From Flavobacterium hydrophilum (GTDB taxonomy: Bacteria; Bacteroidota; Bacteroidia; Flavobacteriales; Flavobacteriaceae), in contig NZ_QJHL01000001.1 in assembly GCF_003202405.1 (NCBI RefSeq), positions 1,116,001 to 1,180,000 on the forward strand: 64,000 nucleotides of DNA. The letters run 5' to 3'. Below, in pieces: positions 1 to 8,741 of the stretch. Numbering within the stretch: position 1 is the stretch's first letter; each line of letters begins with the position of its first letter. Made by a program: the position numbers and the translations under genes. A model generated the notes under the pieces. That model did no database searches. It worked only from the letters and a program-made list of their open reading frames with translations, and was not told the origin of the DNA.

Positions 1-2
1 TT

Positions 3-2156
3 AATATCATCAATACCAAAATTACGAATCAGTTTCACGATTTTCCAAAACTGATTATAACTTCGATAAAAGTAAATAATAAGGTTTATGATCAGTCGGG
101 TTTCTCCGCTTTCGGAATTGATAAATTAAAATTACCGTATGACGAATCGATGCTCAATATTGAATTTGCCGCTTTAGAATATAGTTTGCCGGAGAAAATA
201 TCCTATGCTTATTTTTTAGAAGGATGGGATTCGCAATGGCATTATGTTGATAATATTCGGAATGCAAATTATTCCAGAATAACAGAAGGCGATTATGTAC
301 TGAAAATTAAATCTACCAACGCTGAGGGCATCTGGAACACAAAATCCATTTCATTGCCCGTTACCATCTTACCGCCTTGGTACAGAAGCGGTTTTGCATA
401 TTTCGTCTATTTTCTCCTTATCGGACTTATTATTTATGTAGTCGATAAATACCAGCGGCAGCAGGAAAAATTGAAATATGAGGTAAGGCTTTCTCAGGAT
501 TTGGCGAAGCAGGAAAAGGAACTGAATGAAAAGAAATTAACCTTTTTTACTAATATTTCACATGAATTCAGGTCGCCTTTGACCATGATTATAAATCCGT
601 TAAAAGAAATCATTTACGGGACAGACCAGCAGATAGATCCGGCTGCGATAGAAATGGTATACAGCAATTCGAGAAGGCTGTTAAGTCTGGTCGATCAGCT
701 GCTTCTTTTTAGGAAAACCGAAACCGAAACCGGAAAACTTAAAATTGGCCATATTGATATTGTAGAACTCTGCAAAGAGGTTTTTAGCTGTTTTGTACAG
801 CACGCCAAAACAAAAAAAATCGATTATAGTTTTAGTATTTCCGAAGAAAAAGTACTGGTTTACGTAGATCGGGAAAAAATAGAAATGGCATTGTTTAATT
901 TGATTTCGAACGCTTTAAAATTTACTGAAAAAGAAAATGGAGCCGTTACCGTTAGTTTGCGATGTTCAGAAAATGAAGTAATTATCAGTGTCATCGATAA
1001 TGGAGAAGGAGTTCCGGATGGAGATAAAGACAAAATTTTTAATCTGTTTTATCAGTCCAATCAAAACATCCGGAATAACCGCAAAGGCTTTGGAATAGGT
1101 CTTTATCTGGTAAAACAGTTCATCACTCAGCATCACGGAAATGTCAGCTGTCGTGATAATGAAAATGGAGGGTCTGTTTTTGAAATTAAATTATTACCCG
1201 GAAAAGAGCATTTAGGAGATGTCGAAATCCGTGAAGATTTGAGTGACAGAACCTTATTTTTAGAAGAAGCTTTAGAAGATACCACAGTGGAGGAAAGTGT
1301 ACTGCAAACTGTTGAAGAGCCTGACAATGTTAAAGATTTAATTAAGGATGCAAAAAGCATTTTGGTGGTAGATGATAATGTGCAGATAAGAAATTATTTG
1401 AAAAAGATTTTAAGTCCAAAATATCATATTACAGTTGCAGAAAATGCAGAAGCTGCTTTAGCCGTAATTAAAAAAGTAATGCCGGACCTGGTTATTTCTG
1501 ATGTGGTGATGGGAGAAATGAACGGAGTCGCTTTTTGCAAACAAATTAAGTCGGATGAAGAACTAAAGCATATTCCGGTGATACTGCTCACAGGAGGAAC
1601 ATCGGAAGATGTAAAATTAAAAGGTGCCGAAGTAGGTGCTGATGATTACATTACCAAACCTTTTGATAACGACTATTTATTAGCCCGAATCAGCGGAATA
1701 TTTGCCAGACGTGACAGTGAACAGAATTACCTGTTGAATTCGGTAACCAAAAAATCTACAACTTTAAAGTTATCTGACGAGGATAAAAAACTGATTGATA
1801 AAATCGTAGATATTATTGATGCAAATTTGGATGTAGAGCATTTTAATGTAAATGATTTGTCAGAACATTTAGGAATGAGTTATTCTTTGGTGTATAAAAA
1901 AATCAAAAAAATTACAGGAAAATCGGTTTCAGAGTTTACCCGAAACGTACGATTGAGAAAAGTAGCAACATTATTAATCACCACAGATTTGCAGATTAGC
2001 GAAGCGGCTTCGATTGCCGGTTTTGGTGATATTAAATATTTCAGGAAGCATTTTCAGCAATTTTATAATTTAAATCCTTCAGAGTTTAAGAAGAAATATC
2101 AAAACGTAAAGGATAATAAATACATTTTGAATGAAAGTTTCTGGAAATCAACCTGA
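3..2156 (+). CDS. Hybrid two-component sensor kinase / AraC response regulator (HTCS), N-terminus missing
   Basis: The frame is open through the left edge, so only the C-terminal 717 residues are visible. In order they are the end of a Y_Y_Y sensor domain, one membrane helix (about nt 395-450), a histidine kinase with H-box HEFRSPLT (His codon at 561), an ATPase domain with N-box NLISNALKF and G-box GFGIGLYL, a receiver with VVDDN and phospho-acceptor Asp at codon 1500 (SDVVMGEMNG), and a C-terminal AraC helix-turn-helix (about nt 1780-2130). In this family the missing periplasmic propeller binds an oligosaccharide and the cytoplasmic AraC part activates a nearby utilization locus. The genes just downstream on the same strand, including susC at 5399, are the obvious targets. 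All phosphorelay residues seen are intact. Confidence 0.95.
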   Translation, partial: NIINTKITNQFHDFPKLIITSIKVNNKVYDQSGFSAFGIDKLKLPYDESMLNIEFAALEYSLPEKISYAYFLEGWDSQWHYVDNIRNANYSRITEGDYVLKIKSTNAEGIWNTKSISLPVTILPPWYRSGFAYFVYFLLIGLIIYVVDKYQRQQEKLKYEVRLSQDLAKQEKELNEKKLTFFTNISHEFRSPLTMIINPLKEIIYGTDQQIDPAAIEMVYSNSRRLLSLVDQLLLFRKTETETGKLKIGHIDIVELCKEVFSCFVQHAKTKKIDYSFSISEEKVLVYVDREKIEMALFNLISNALKFTEKENGAVTVSLRCSENEVIISVIDNGEGVPDGDKDKIFNLFYQSNQNIRNNRKGFGIGLYLVKQFITQHHGNVSCRDNENGGSVFEIKLLPGKEHLGDVEIREDLSDRTLFLEEALEDTTVEESVLQTVEEPDNVKDLIKDAKSILVVDDNVQIRNYLKKILSPKYHITVAENAEAALAVIKKVMPDLVISDVVMGEMNGVAFCKQIKSDEELKHIPVILLTGGTSEDVKLKGAEVGADDYITKPFDNDYLLARISGIFARRDSEQNYLLNSVTKKSTTLKLSDEDKKLIDKIVDIIDANLDVEHFNVNDLSEHLGMSYSLVYKKIKKITGKSVSEFTRNVRLRKVATLLITTDLQISEAASIAGFGDIKYFRKHFQQFYNLNPSEFKKKYQNVKDNKYILNESFWKST

Positions 2157-2168
2157 ATTGAAAACTAC

Positions 2169-2269
2169 TGTCAGGCTGAGTCCATTCGGCTTCGTTCAGG
2201 ATAAACTAAAGTCGAAGCCCTTTTCAAAACTCTTATGTTTAAAAGCCTTCGACTTCGCTCAGGATGACA
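2169..2269. repeat. Imperfect palindromic intergenic repeat, copy 1
   Basis: The stretch opens with TGTCAGGCTGAG and closes with CTCAGGATGACA, with GTCGAAGCCCTTTT and AGCCTTCGACTTCG inside. Its ends match the element at 3676-3742, but the left arm holds about 35 extra bases that look like a partial internal duplication. It lies between the sensor gene and the DUF2264 gene. It may act as a transcript-end hairpin or be a non-autonomous REP-like element. Confidence 0.75.
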
Positions 2270-2419
2270 ATGTTATTCAGAAGAATAAAATTTAATAAAT
2301 AAAAACAAATATATTTCTTTCACATAGCAAACTCTGTGTTTTTAAATAAGTGAAACATCTTTTTAAGAATGTAAAACTATGTTTCTATGTGTTAAGAAAT
2401 TAATTATACGCAACGAGTT

Positions 2420-3664
2420 ATGAGTAAATATTTTAGAAACGCTGTTTTATTAGGATTAATGTATTTAACTGGGATTAATACAATTCAGTCCCAATCAAAA
2501 AAGCTGGAAAAAGATTCGCCTAAAAAGGTCCGTGAATTTTTTGTGGCTTCATTGGTTAAAATTGGTGATCCGGTTTTAGACGCATTAAGCAAAAATGAAT
2601 TGAAAGCAAAAATGCCTGTTGAAAGATCTCCGGGTGCCTGGGATGCGAGAACAAATGTAACTTATCTGGAAGCTTTTGGCCGGCTGCTTTCCGGTATGGC
2701 ACCGTGGTTAGAATTAGGCCCTGACCAGACTCCCGAAGGAAAATTAAGAGCAAAATATATTGATTTGGCTCAAAAATCCATTCACAATGCAACAGATCCG
2801 AATAGCCCGGATTTTATGAATTTTGTCAATGATAAGCAGCCTTTGGTCGACGCCGCATTTTTTGCGCAGGCATTGCTTCGTGCACCAAAACAACTTTGGG
2901 AACCATTAGATGCAATTACAAAAGAAAATGTAATCAAAGCATTAAAATCCTCCAGAAAAATAGAACCGTATCAGAGCAATTGGCTGCTTTTTGCCGGAAT
3001 GGTAGAAGCTGCCATCATTAAATTTGATAAAGATGAAGATCAAAAACGACTCAACTATGCTTTGGAACAGCATAAAAAATGGTATTTAGGTGACGGAACG
3101 TATGGCGACGGACCTGATTTTCATTGGGATTATTACAACAGTTTTGTAATTCATCCGATGCAATTGGATATTTACAATGTACTGAAAGATAAAACCAACG
3201 ACTACAAAACCGATTTTAATACGGAGCTAAAAAGAGCCAGACGTTATGCGGCCATTCAGGAAAGATTAATTTCTCCTGATGGAACGTATCCTCCAATTGG
3301 AAGGTCATTGGCTTACCGTTTCGGGGCTTTTCAGTTGTTATCCCAAATTGCACTCTGGAAAGAACTGCCAAAAGAAGTTACCCCGGCTCAGGTTCGTTCG
3401 GCGCTTTATACTATGATTCATAACCAGATAAATGCAAAAGGAACTTTTGATAAAAATGGATGGCTTCAGGTAGGATTTTATGGTCATCAGAATAATATTG
3501 GCGAAGGATATATCTCTACAGGAAGTTTATATTTGTGTTCAGAAGCATTTTTAATTCTCGGTTTGCAGGAAACAGATGCTTTCTGGAGTGATGCGTATGA
3601 ACCCTGGACACAAAAGAAAATATGGTCAGGTCAGGAAATTCCAATTGACCATGCTGAAAAATAA
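2420..3664 (+). CDS. DUF2264 domain protein (short form), probable secreted glycosidase
   Basis: 414 residues with an N-terminal signal peptide ending near residue 25. The motif TYLEAFGRLLSGMAPWLEL (residues about 61-79) is typical of the DUF2264 N-terminal domain, which is built of alpha helices like many alpha/alpha-barrel sugar enzymes. I recall DUF2264-type proteins being linked to the GH154 beta-glucuronidase family; I could not check this, so the activity is an inference. A second, longer DUF2264 protein is encoded at 23895, so the locus is bracketed by the two. Repeat elements flank the gene on both sides, which suggests its own transcription unit. Confidence 0.8.
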   Translation: MSKYFRNAVLLGLMYLTGINTIQSQSKKLEKDSPKKVREFFVASLVKIGDPVLDALSKNELKAKMPVERSPGAWDARTNVTYLEAFGRLLSGMAPWLELGPDQTPEGKLRAKYIDLAQKSIHNATDPNSPDFMNFVNDKQPLVDAAFFAQALLRAPKQLWEPLDAITKENVIKALKSSRKIEPYQSNWLLFAGMVEAAIIKFDKDEDQKRLNYALEQHKKWYLGDGTYGDGPDFHWDYYNSFVIHPMQLDIYNVLKDKTNDYKTDFNTELKRARRYAAIQERLISPDGTYPPIGRSLAYRFGAFQLLSQIALWKELPKEVTPAQVRSALYTMIHNQINAKGTFDKNGWLQVGFYGHQNNIGEGYISTGSLYLCSEAFLILGLQETDAFWSDAYEPWTQKKIWSGQEIPIDHAEK

Positions 3665-3675
3665 TTTAAAAATAG

Positions 3676-3742
3676 GTGTCAGGCTGAGCGGAGTCGAAGC
3701 CCTTTTATTGTAAAATGCCTTCGACTCCGCTCAGGATGACAC
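3676..3742. repeat. Palindromic intergenic repeat, copy 2
   Basis: A near-perfect inverted repeat of about 24 bases per arm. The left arm holds GAGCGGAGTCGAAG and the right arm CTTCGACTCCGCTC, with outer ends GTGTCA and TGACAC and a short AT-rich loop. It shares its ends with the 2169-2269 element. GC content is well above the surrounding spacer. Either strand would form a strong RNA hairpin. Confidence 0.85.
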
Positions 3743-3820
3743 TATCTTCTGAAGAAATTAAGTTCGTTTTAAATCAATTACAACAAACAAATTAAAATAC
3801 TAATTTAATCTCATAACCAA

Positions 3821-4972
3821 ATGAATTTTAAAAAATCACTTTTTGTATTAATAAGTGCTGCTTCTGTAACAGTCTTTAGTTGTAAAAGCACTGCACAAAA
3901 AACAGCTGCAATAAAAGAATCAAAAAAAGAAGTGATTTCGATTATTGACAAAGTAAACAATCACTGGCAGGAAACCCATCCGGAATATGGAAATGCTTTT
4001 TGGCATGTTTCAGCTTATCATACCGGAAACATGGAAGCTTACAAAGTAACCCAAAACAAAAAATATCTGGATTATTCACTGGCATGGGCTGAAAAAAATC
4101 AGTGGATGGGAGCCAAATCAAATGATAAATCGGAATGGAAATACAATTACGGAGAAACTGACAAACATGTTTTGTTTGGAGACTGGCAGATTTGTTTTCA
4201 GACTTATATCGATTTATACAACTTTACAGGAAAAAAGGATCCACATAAAATTGCCCGTGCCCGTGAGGTGATGGAATATGAAATGAGTACCGAAGCCAAT
4301 GATTATTGGTGGTGGGTTGATGGACTGTACATGGTAATGCCGGTAATGACAAAATTATATAAAGAAACCGGTAATGAAATGTATCTGGAAAAATTACATT
4401 CTTATTTGACGTATGCCAACGGAATTATGTACGATAACGAGGCAAAACTTTACTACCGCGATGCAAAATATATTTATCCAAAACACAAAAGCGCCAACGG
4501 TAAAAAAGACTTTTGGGCAAGAGGAGACGGTTGGATTTTTGCAGGTTATGCCAAAATTATTCAGGATTTGCCAAAATCGGCTAAACACAGAGCCGAATAC
4601 ATCAGTCGTTTTAAGGACATGGCCAAATCTTTGGCGGAAGCCCAACAAACTGAAGGTTACTGGACAAGAAGTATTCTGGATCCCGAACATGCACCGGGGC
4701 CTGAAACCAGCGGTACGGCATTTTTTACCTACGGATTTCTATGGGGAATAAATAACGGAATTTTGGATAAAAAGACCTATTTACCTGTAGTAGAAAAATC
4801 ATGGAATTATTTAACCAAATTTGCGCTTCAGGAAGATGGAACAGTAGGCTATATACAGCCCATCGGTGAAAAAGCGATTCCGGGGCAGGTAGTAGATAAA
4901 AATTCTACAGCAGATTTTGGTGTAGGTGCTTTTTTACTCGCAGCATCTGAAATGTCCCGTTTTGTAAAGTGA
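3821..4972 (+). CDS. GH105 unsaturated glycuronyl hydrolase, lipoprotein
   Basis: 383 residues belonging to the GH88/GH105 alpha/alpha-barrel group. These enzymes remove the 4,5-unsaturated uronic acid left by polysaccharide lyases through hydration of the double bond. The probable catalytic Asp167 lies in NDYWWWVDGLYM and a second conserved Asp121 in LFGDWQ; FWARGDGW follows near residue 227. A lipobox-like TVFSC (Cys21) predicts a membrane-anchored periplasmic or surface lipoprotein. In pectin loci this family acts on rhamnogalacturonan fragments and in arabinogalactan loci on unsaturated glucuronate, so its exact sugar is open. A clear terminator follows 20 bases after the stop codon. Confidence 0.9.
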   Translation: MNFKKSLFVLISAASVTVFSCKSTAQKTAAIKESKKEVISIIDKVNNHWQETHPEYGNAFWHVSAYHTGNMEAYKVTQNKKYLDYSLAWAEKNQWMGAKSNDKSEWKYNYGETDKHVLFGDWQICFQTYIDLYNFTGKKDPHKIARAREVMEYEMSTEANDYWWWVDGLYMVMPVMTKLYKETGNEMYLEKLHSYLTYANGIMYDNEAKLYYRDAKYIYPKHKSANGKKDFWARGDGWIFAGYAKIIQDLPKSAKHRAEYISRFKDMAKSLAEAQQTEGYWTRSILDPEHAPGPETSGTAFFTYGFLWGINNGILDKKTYLPVVEKSWNYLTKFALQEDGTVGYIQPIGEKAIPGQVVDKNSTADFGVGAFLLAASEMSRFVK

Positions 4973-4991
4973 TTAATCTGATTTTATAACT

Positions 4992-5019
4992 AAAGGCTAT
5001 CTTAACGGATAGCCTTTTT
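4992..5019 (+). terminator. Rho-independent terminator after GH105
   Basis: A perfect 10-bp stem (AAAGGCTATC with GATAGCCTTT) around a six-base loop, running directly into a T tract. It sits just downstream of the GH105 stop codon. Confidence 0.85.
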
Positions 5020-5230
5020 GTATTTGTACAGATGTAGAATTTAAAGTTTTTAGATGCCTTTTTAGTTATTATGAACCAGTATATTTTATATTCAAACATG
5101 ATTTGAGCTTTACTTTAAATTCTTAAAAGATTGTGTATTGCGTATTTTAAATCATGCTTTTTTATCATACATGTAAAAATATCCTTTTTAAATAATAATA
5201 TGCTGATTTGACCCTTTTATAATGCTGTAA

Positions 5231-5250
5231 TTACCCCCCTTTGGGCGTAA
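5231..5250 (+). promoter_or_regulatory. TTACCCCC palindrome upstream of susC, candidate HTCS operator
   Basis: TTACCCCC and GGGCGTAA face each other across a CTTT spacer and differ at one position of the palindrome. The run of C and G is striking in an AT-rich 426-bp spacer that otherwise holds only the terminator and promoter elements (4973-5398). The half-site TTACCCCC recurs on the minus strand at 54320-54327, upstream of the pectinesterase gene. It overlaps the possible -33 element, which fits a regulator site. Confidence 0.5.
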
Positions 5251-5267
5251 GTGTTATAGTAGATTTG
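5240..5267 (+). promoter_or_regulatory. Candidate Bacteroidota promoter of susCD
   Basis: TAGATTTG at 5260-5267 matches the TAnnTTTG -7 consensus exactly. TTTG at 5240-5243 could be the -33 element, though the 16-base gap is slightly short. The leader to the susC start would be about 125 bases. Confidence 0.45.
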
Positions 5268-5398
5268 TGTTGCAATCTATATTTAACTACTTGACGATGT
5301 GTGCTCAGAATTTAAATTCTAAAAAAAAACACTTAAATATCATAGGTTCTATATTTTGCAAACTTAACTAATCAATTAACCAAAAATTACAACCAAAG

Positions 5399-8300
5399 AT
5401 GACAAACTTTATTAGGAAAATCAAAGCTCCTGATTGCGTATCCGGATTTGATTTGAAAAAGAAACTTACAATATTTTGTGTATTGGTTTCTTTATCACAA
5501 ATGAATGCCTACGCTGCCTCAGGAAGTGCAAAAGAACTTGAAAAAGTACAGCAGCAAAATAGTATAAGTGGACAGGTTAAAGATCAAACGGGTTTGCCGT
5601 TACCAGGCGCTACGGTTTCGATAAAAGGAACGAAAGTAGCAACTACAACAGATTTTGACGGAAAATTTAGTTTAGCCGGTGATCAGAATTCAGTATTAGT
5701 AGTTTCTTTTGTGGGATATGTAACTCAGGAAATTATTGTAAAAGACAAATCCAATATCATTGTACAATTAAAAGAGAATGCAGCTGCTTTAGAGGAAGTT
5801 GTAGTAGTGGGATATGGTAAAATGAAGAAAAAGGATTTAACAGGATCCATTGTTCAGGTTAAAGCGGAAGCTTTGGCTAATCAAAATCCACAGACTGTTC
5901 AGGATTTATTGCGAGGTGTTCCAGGTCTGAAAGTAGGTTATTCGGCTGATGCAAAAGGAGGAGGATCTTTACAGATTCGTGGTCAGACTTCTGTTTACAA
6001 TCCTGATGGTGCGGGACATAATTCACCACTTATTATTTTAGACGGAATGCAGTTTTATGGTGAACTTTCAGAAATAAATCCTGATGATGTTGGTCAGATA
6101 GACATCTTAAAAGACGCATCTGCCACAGCTGTATATGGGTCCAGAGCAGCAGCAGGGGTTATTGTTATTTCGACTAAAAAAGGAAAAATTGGTAAACCTG
6201 TTATTAATGTTACTACCAACACGACAATTGTTAATGAAAGTGCCTACCGCGATGTGTATTCTCCGGAAGGGTATGTAAAATACCGTCAGGATTGGGAGAC
6301 TGCTAAAACGTATGGCCAAAATACAGCAACCGGAAATTATGAGGCATGGATAACTGGAACAGCTGCTGGTAAAGCAGGTTATTACACAAATCCAAACCAA
6401 TTAGATCAGTATGGTATAACTCAGGCGCAATGGTTAGCTTATCAGCCTGTTGGACAAACACAGGGAAAGAGTCTGAATGAAGTTTGGGGACTCCGCTTAG
6501 GAATTACGGATCCTTTACTTTTGAAAAATTTTACAGAAGGAAAAACACACAATTGGTATGATAGTACTTTTAGAACAGGAATCAATCATGACCATAATTT
6601 AAGTGTTTCCGGAGCAAGCGATAAAGTAAATTATTATATGTCTTTGGGGTATTTAACTTCAGAAGGAGCTATTCAGGGTAATGATTATGAAGCGGTTCGT
6701 GCCAATATGAAAGTGGATGCAAAGATTACGAGCTGGCTTGAATTTGGGGCAAACGTTAATTTCCAGGACCGTACAGATGGAGATATTGCCGTTGGTACCG
6801 GTACAAATTACTGGGATGCCAATATGTTAAGAAATAGTCCGTTTTCGGTTTTTAAGGAAGCAAACGGAGAGTATGCAAGACAGCCTATGGGGCAGACTAT
6901 TGGAGGGTATAATTATTACTATGACCGACAATTTATACAACTTGAAAAAGGATATACGGTATTGAATACCATTTTTAATACTAAGGTAAATTTGCCTTTT
7001 GGGATTACGTATTCATTTAATGTCGCTCCACGCTATCAATTTTTTTACAATCGTTATTTTCAGTCATCAGGTCACAAAGGATGGAATGCTGCTACAATAG
7101 GAGTAGACAGGGAAAACGGTAAAAATTTTACATGGAACCTGAATAATACAGTAACATGGGATTATACATTTGCTGAAAAACACCATATTATAGCCACTTT
7201 TGTTCAGGAAGCTGAAGAACTCAGAACATGGTCAGATCGTATTGATGCAAATAATATTCTGCCTTCAGATGCCTTAGGGTTTCATAATATTGCTAATGCA
7301 ACACTTGCCAACAGTTCGTTTACATCAAATGACACGCATCAAACGGCGGATGCATTAATGGCGAGACTTTTCTATTCGTTTAATGATCGTTATATGATAA
7401 CAGGAACGATACGCCGAGATGGATATTCAGCATTTGGAGCTACATATCCGTATGGAACTTTTCCTTCTGTAGCAGCCGGATGGAGCTTTAATAAAGAAAG
7501 CTGGTTCAATTGGACGACTATGAGTACAGGTAAATTACGCTTGTCCTGGGGTAAAAACGGAAACAGAACGCTGGCCGATCCTTATTTAGCTTTGGCAAAC
7601 TTAGCCTCAGGTACAGGCGCAACAATGGGGTATATTGATGCTTCAGGAAACATTGTTGATGTGAAATACTTAGGAATTGATCGTATGGCAAATCCAAATT
7701 TACAATGGGAAAAAACAGCTGCAACAAATATTGGTCTTGACCTTGGTTTCTTAAATGACCGAATTACAAGTACAATTGATATTTACAGATCAGTTACTCA
7801 CGATATGATTATGAGTCAGCGTTTACCTGAGTTTACCGGTTTTGGATCAATTGCTACCAATCTTGGAGAGGTTGAAAATAAAGGGATCGAAATAAGCCTT
7901 AATACGATAAATATTAAAAATCCAAATTTTGAATGGACTACCAGTGTTGCTTTTTCATACAACAAGAATACCATTAATGCATTATACGGCAATATGGAAG
8001 ACGTTAAGGATGCAAATGGAAACGTTATTGGAACTAAAGAATCAGACGATAAGACCAATAGATGGTTTATAGGCAGACCTATTTCTCAAATCTGGGATTA
8101 TAAAGTTATTGGAATCTGGCAAAAAGAAGAGTTTGAAGAAGCTGCTAAATACGGACAACGTCCTGGTGATCCAAAAATTGAAAACAGTTACACTGCCGAT
8201 GATGTCAATGGAAAACCAACTTATAATGAAAAAGACAAACAGTTTTTAGGACAGGAAGCACCGCCAATCAACTGGTCGTTACGTAACGAATTCAGGATTT

Positions 8301-8728
8301 ATAAAAACTGGAATCTGGCCATTAACATGTATTCTTATATGGGGCACAAATCACTTGACGGACGTTATATGAATACTTACAATGATGGTAGTTTGTATAC
8401 CAACAACTACAATCCGTTTGTGAATCCGTATTGGACAATAGATAATCCAACCAACGACTGGGCACGTCTTGATGCCAGAGGACCTGCAGGAGCCGGAACA
8501 GCAAAATTATACGATCGTAGTTTTATTCGTTTAGATAATATTTCGCTGGCTTATACGCTTCCTAAAGATCTTTTGGACCGCCTGCATGTTAGAAATTTCA
8601 AAATTTATGCTTCGGTTCAAAACGCTGCAACATGGTCTGCTTCCAAAGAATGGAAGTACTATGGAGACCCTGAAACAGGTGGATTAGCTACACGAATGTT
8701 TAATTTAGGTTTTAACGTTTCACTTTAA
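5399..8728 (+). CDS. SusC/RagA-type TonB-dependent outer membrane receptor (locus 1)
   Basis: 1109 residues, a usual length for SusC. An unusually long N-terminal leader with a signal peptide ends near NAYAASG. It is followed by a carboxypeptidase-regulatory-like domain (ISGQVKDQTGLPLPGATVSIKG onward, about residues 53-130), a TonB-box-like EEVVVVGYG, a plug domain (about 145-260, with ASATAVYGSRAAAGVI) and a 22-strand type barrel ending in a hydrophobic LGFNVSL. It should import oligosaccharides across the outer membrane with the SusD partner encoded 13 bases downstream. It shares its two first blocks with the second SusC at 33378, but the two differ in length and belong to different substrate loci. 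Confidence 0.97.
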   Translation: MTNFIRKIKAPDCVSGFDLKKKLTIFCVLVSLSQMNAYAASGSAKELEKVQQQNSISGQVKDQTGLPLPGATVSIKGTKVATTTDFDGKFSLAGDQNSVLVVSFVGYVTQEIIVKDKSNIIVQLKENAAALEEVVVVGYGKMKKKDLTGSIVQVKAEALANQNPQTVQDLLRGVPGLKVGYSADAKGGGSLQIRGQTSVYNPDGAGHNSPLIILDGMQFYGELSEINPDDVGQIDILKDASATAVYGSRAAAGVIVISTKKGKIGKPVINVTTNTTIVNESAYRDVYSPEGYVKYRQDWETAKTYGQNTATGNYEAWITGTAAGKAGYYTNPNQLDQYGITQAQWLAYQPVGQTQGKSLNEVWGLRLGITDPLLLKNFTEGKTHNWYDSTFRTGINHDHNLSVSGASDKVNYYMSLGYLTSEGAIQGNDYEAVRANMKVDAKITSWLEFGANVNFQDRTDGDIAVGTGTNYWDANMLRNSPFSVFKEANGEYARQPMGQTIGGYNYYYDRQFIQLEKGYTVLNTIFNTKVNLPFGITYSFNVAPRYQFFYNRYFQSSGHKGWNAATIGVDRENGKNFTWNLNNTVTWDYTFAEKHHIIATFVQEAEELRTWSDRIDANNILPSDALGFHNIANATLANSSFTSNDTHQTADALMARLFYSFNDRYMITGTIRRDGYSAFGATYPYGTFPSVAAGWSFNKESWFNWTTMSTGKLRLSWGKNGNRTLADPYLALANLASGTGATMGYIDASGNIVDVKYLGIDRMANPNLQWEKTAATNIGLDLGFLNDRITSTIDIYRSVTHDMIMSQRLPEFTGFGSIATNLGEVENKGIEISLNTINIKNPNFEWTTSVAFSYNKNTINALYGNMEDVKDANGNVIGTKESDDKTNRWFIGRPISQIWDYKVIGIWQKEEFEEAAKYGQRPGDPKIENSYTADDVNGKPTYNEKDKQFLGQEAPPINWSLRNEFRIYKNWNLAINMYSYMGHKSLDGRYMNTYNDGSLYTNNYNPFVNPYWTIDNPTNDWARLDARGPAGAGTAKLYDRSFIRLDNISLAYTLPKDLLDRLHVRNFKIYASVQNAATWSASKEWKYYGDPETGGLATRMFNLGFNVSL

Positions 8729-8741
8729 TAATTATTCAACA

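Noticed and set aside
4413..4751. Second frame inside the GH105 gene on the same strand
   Set aside because: It overlaps conserved GH105 sequence throughout and shows no protein-like pattern.
5349..5359. TATATTTTG near the susC start as a -7 element
   Set aside because: It is one base too long for TAnnTTTG. The exact match at 5260-5267 is preferred.
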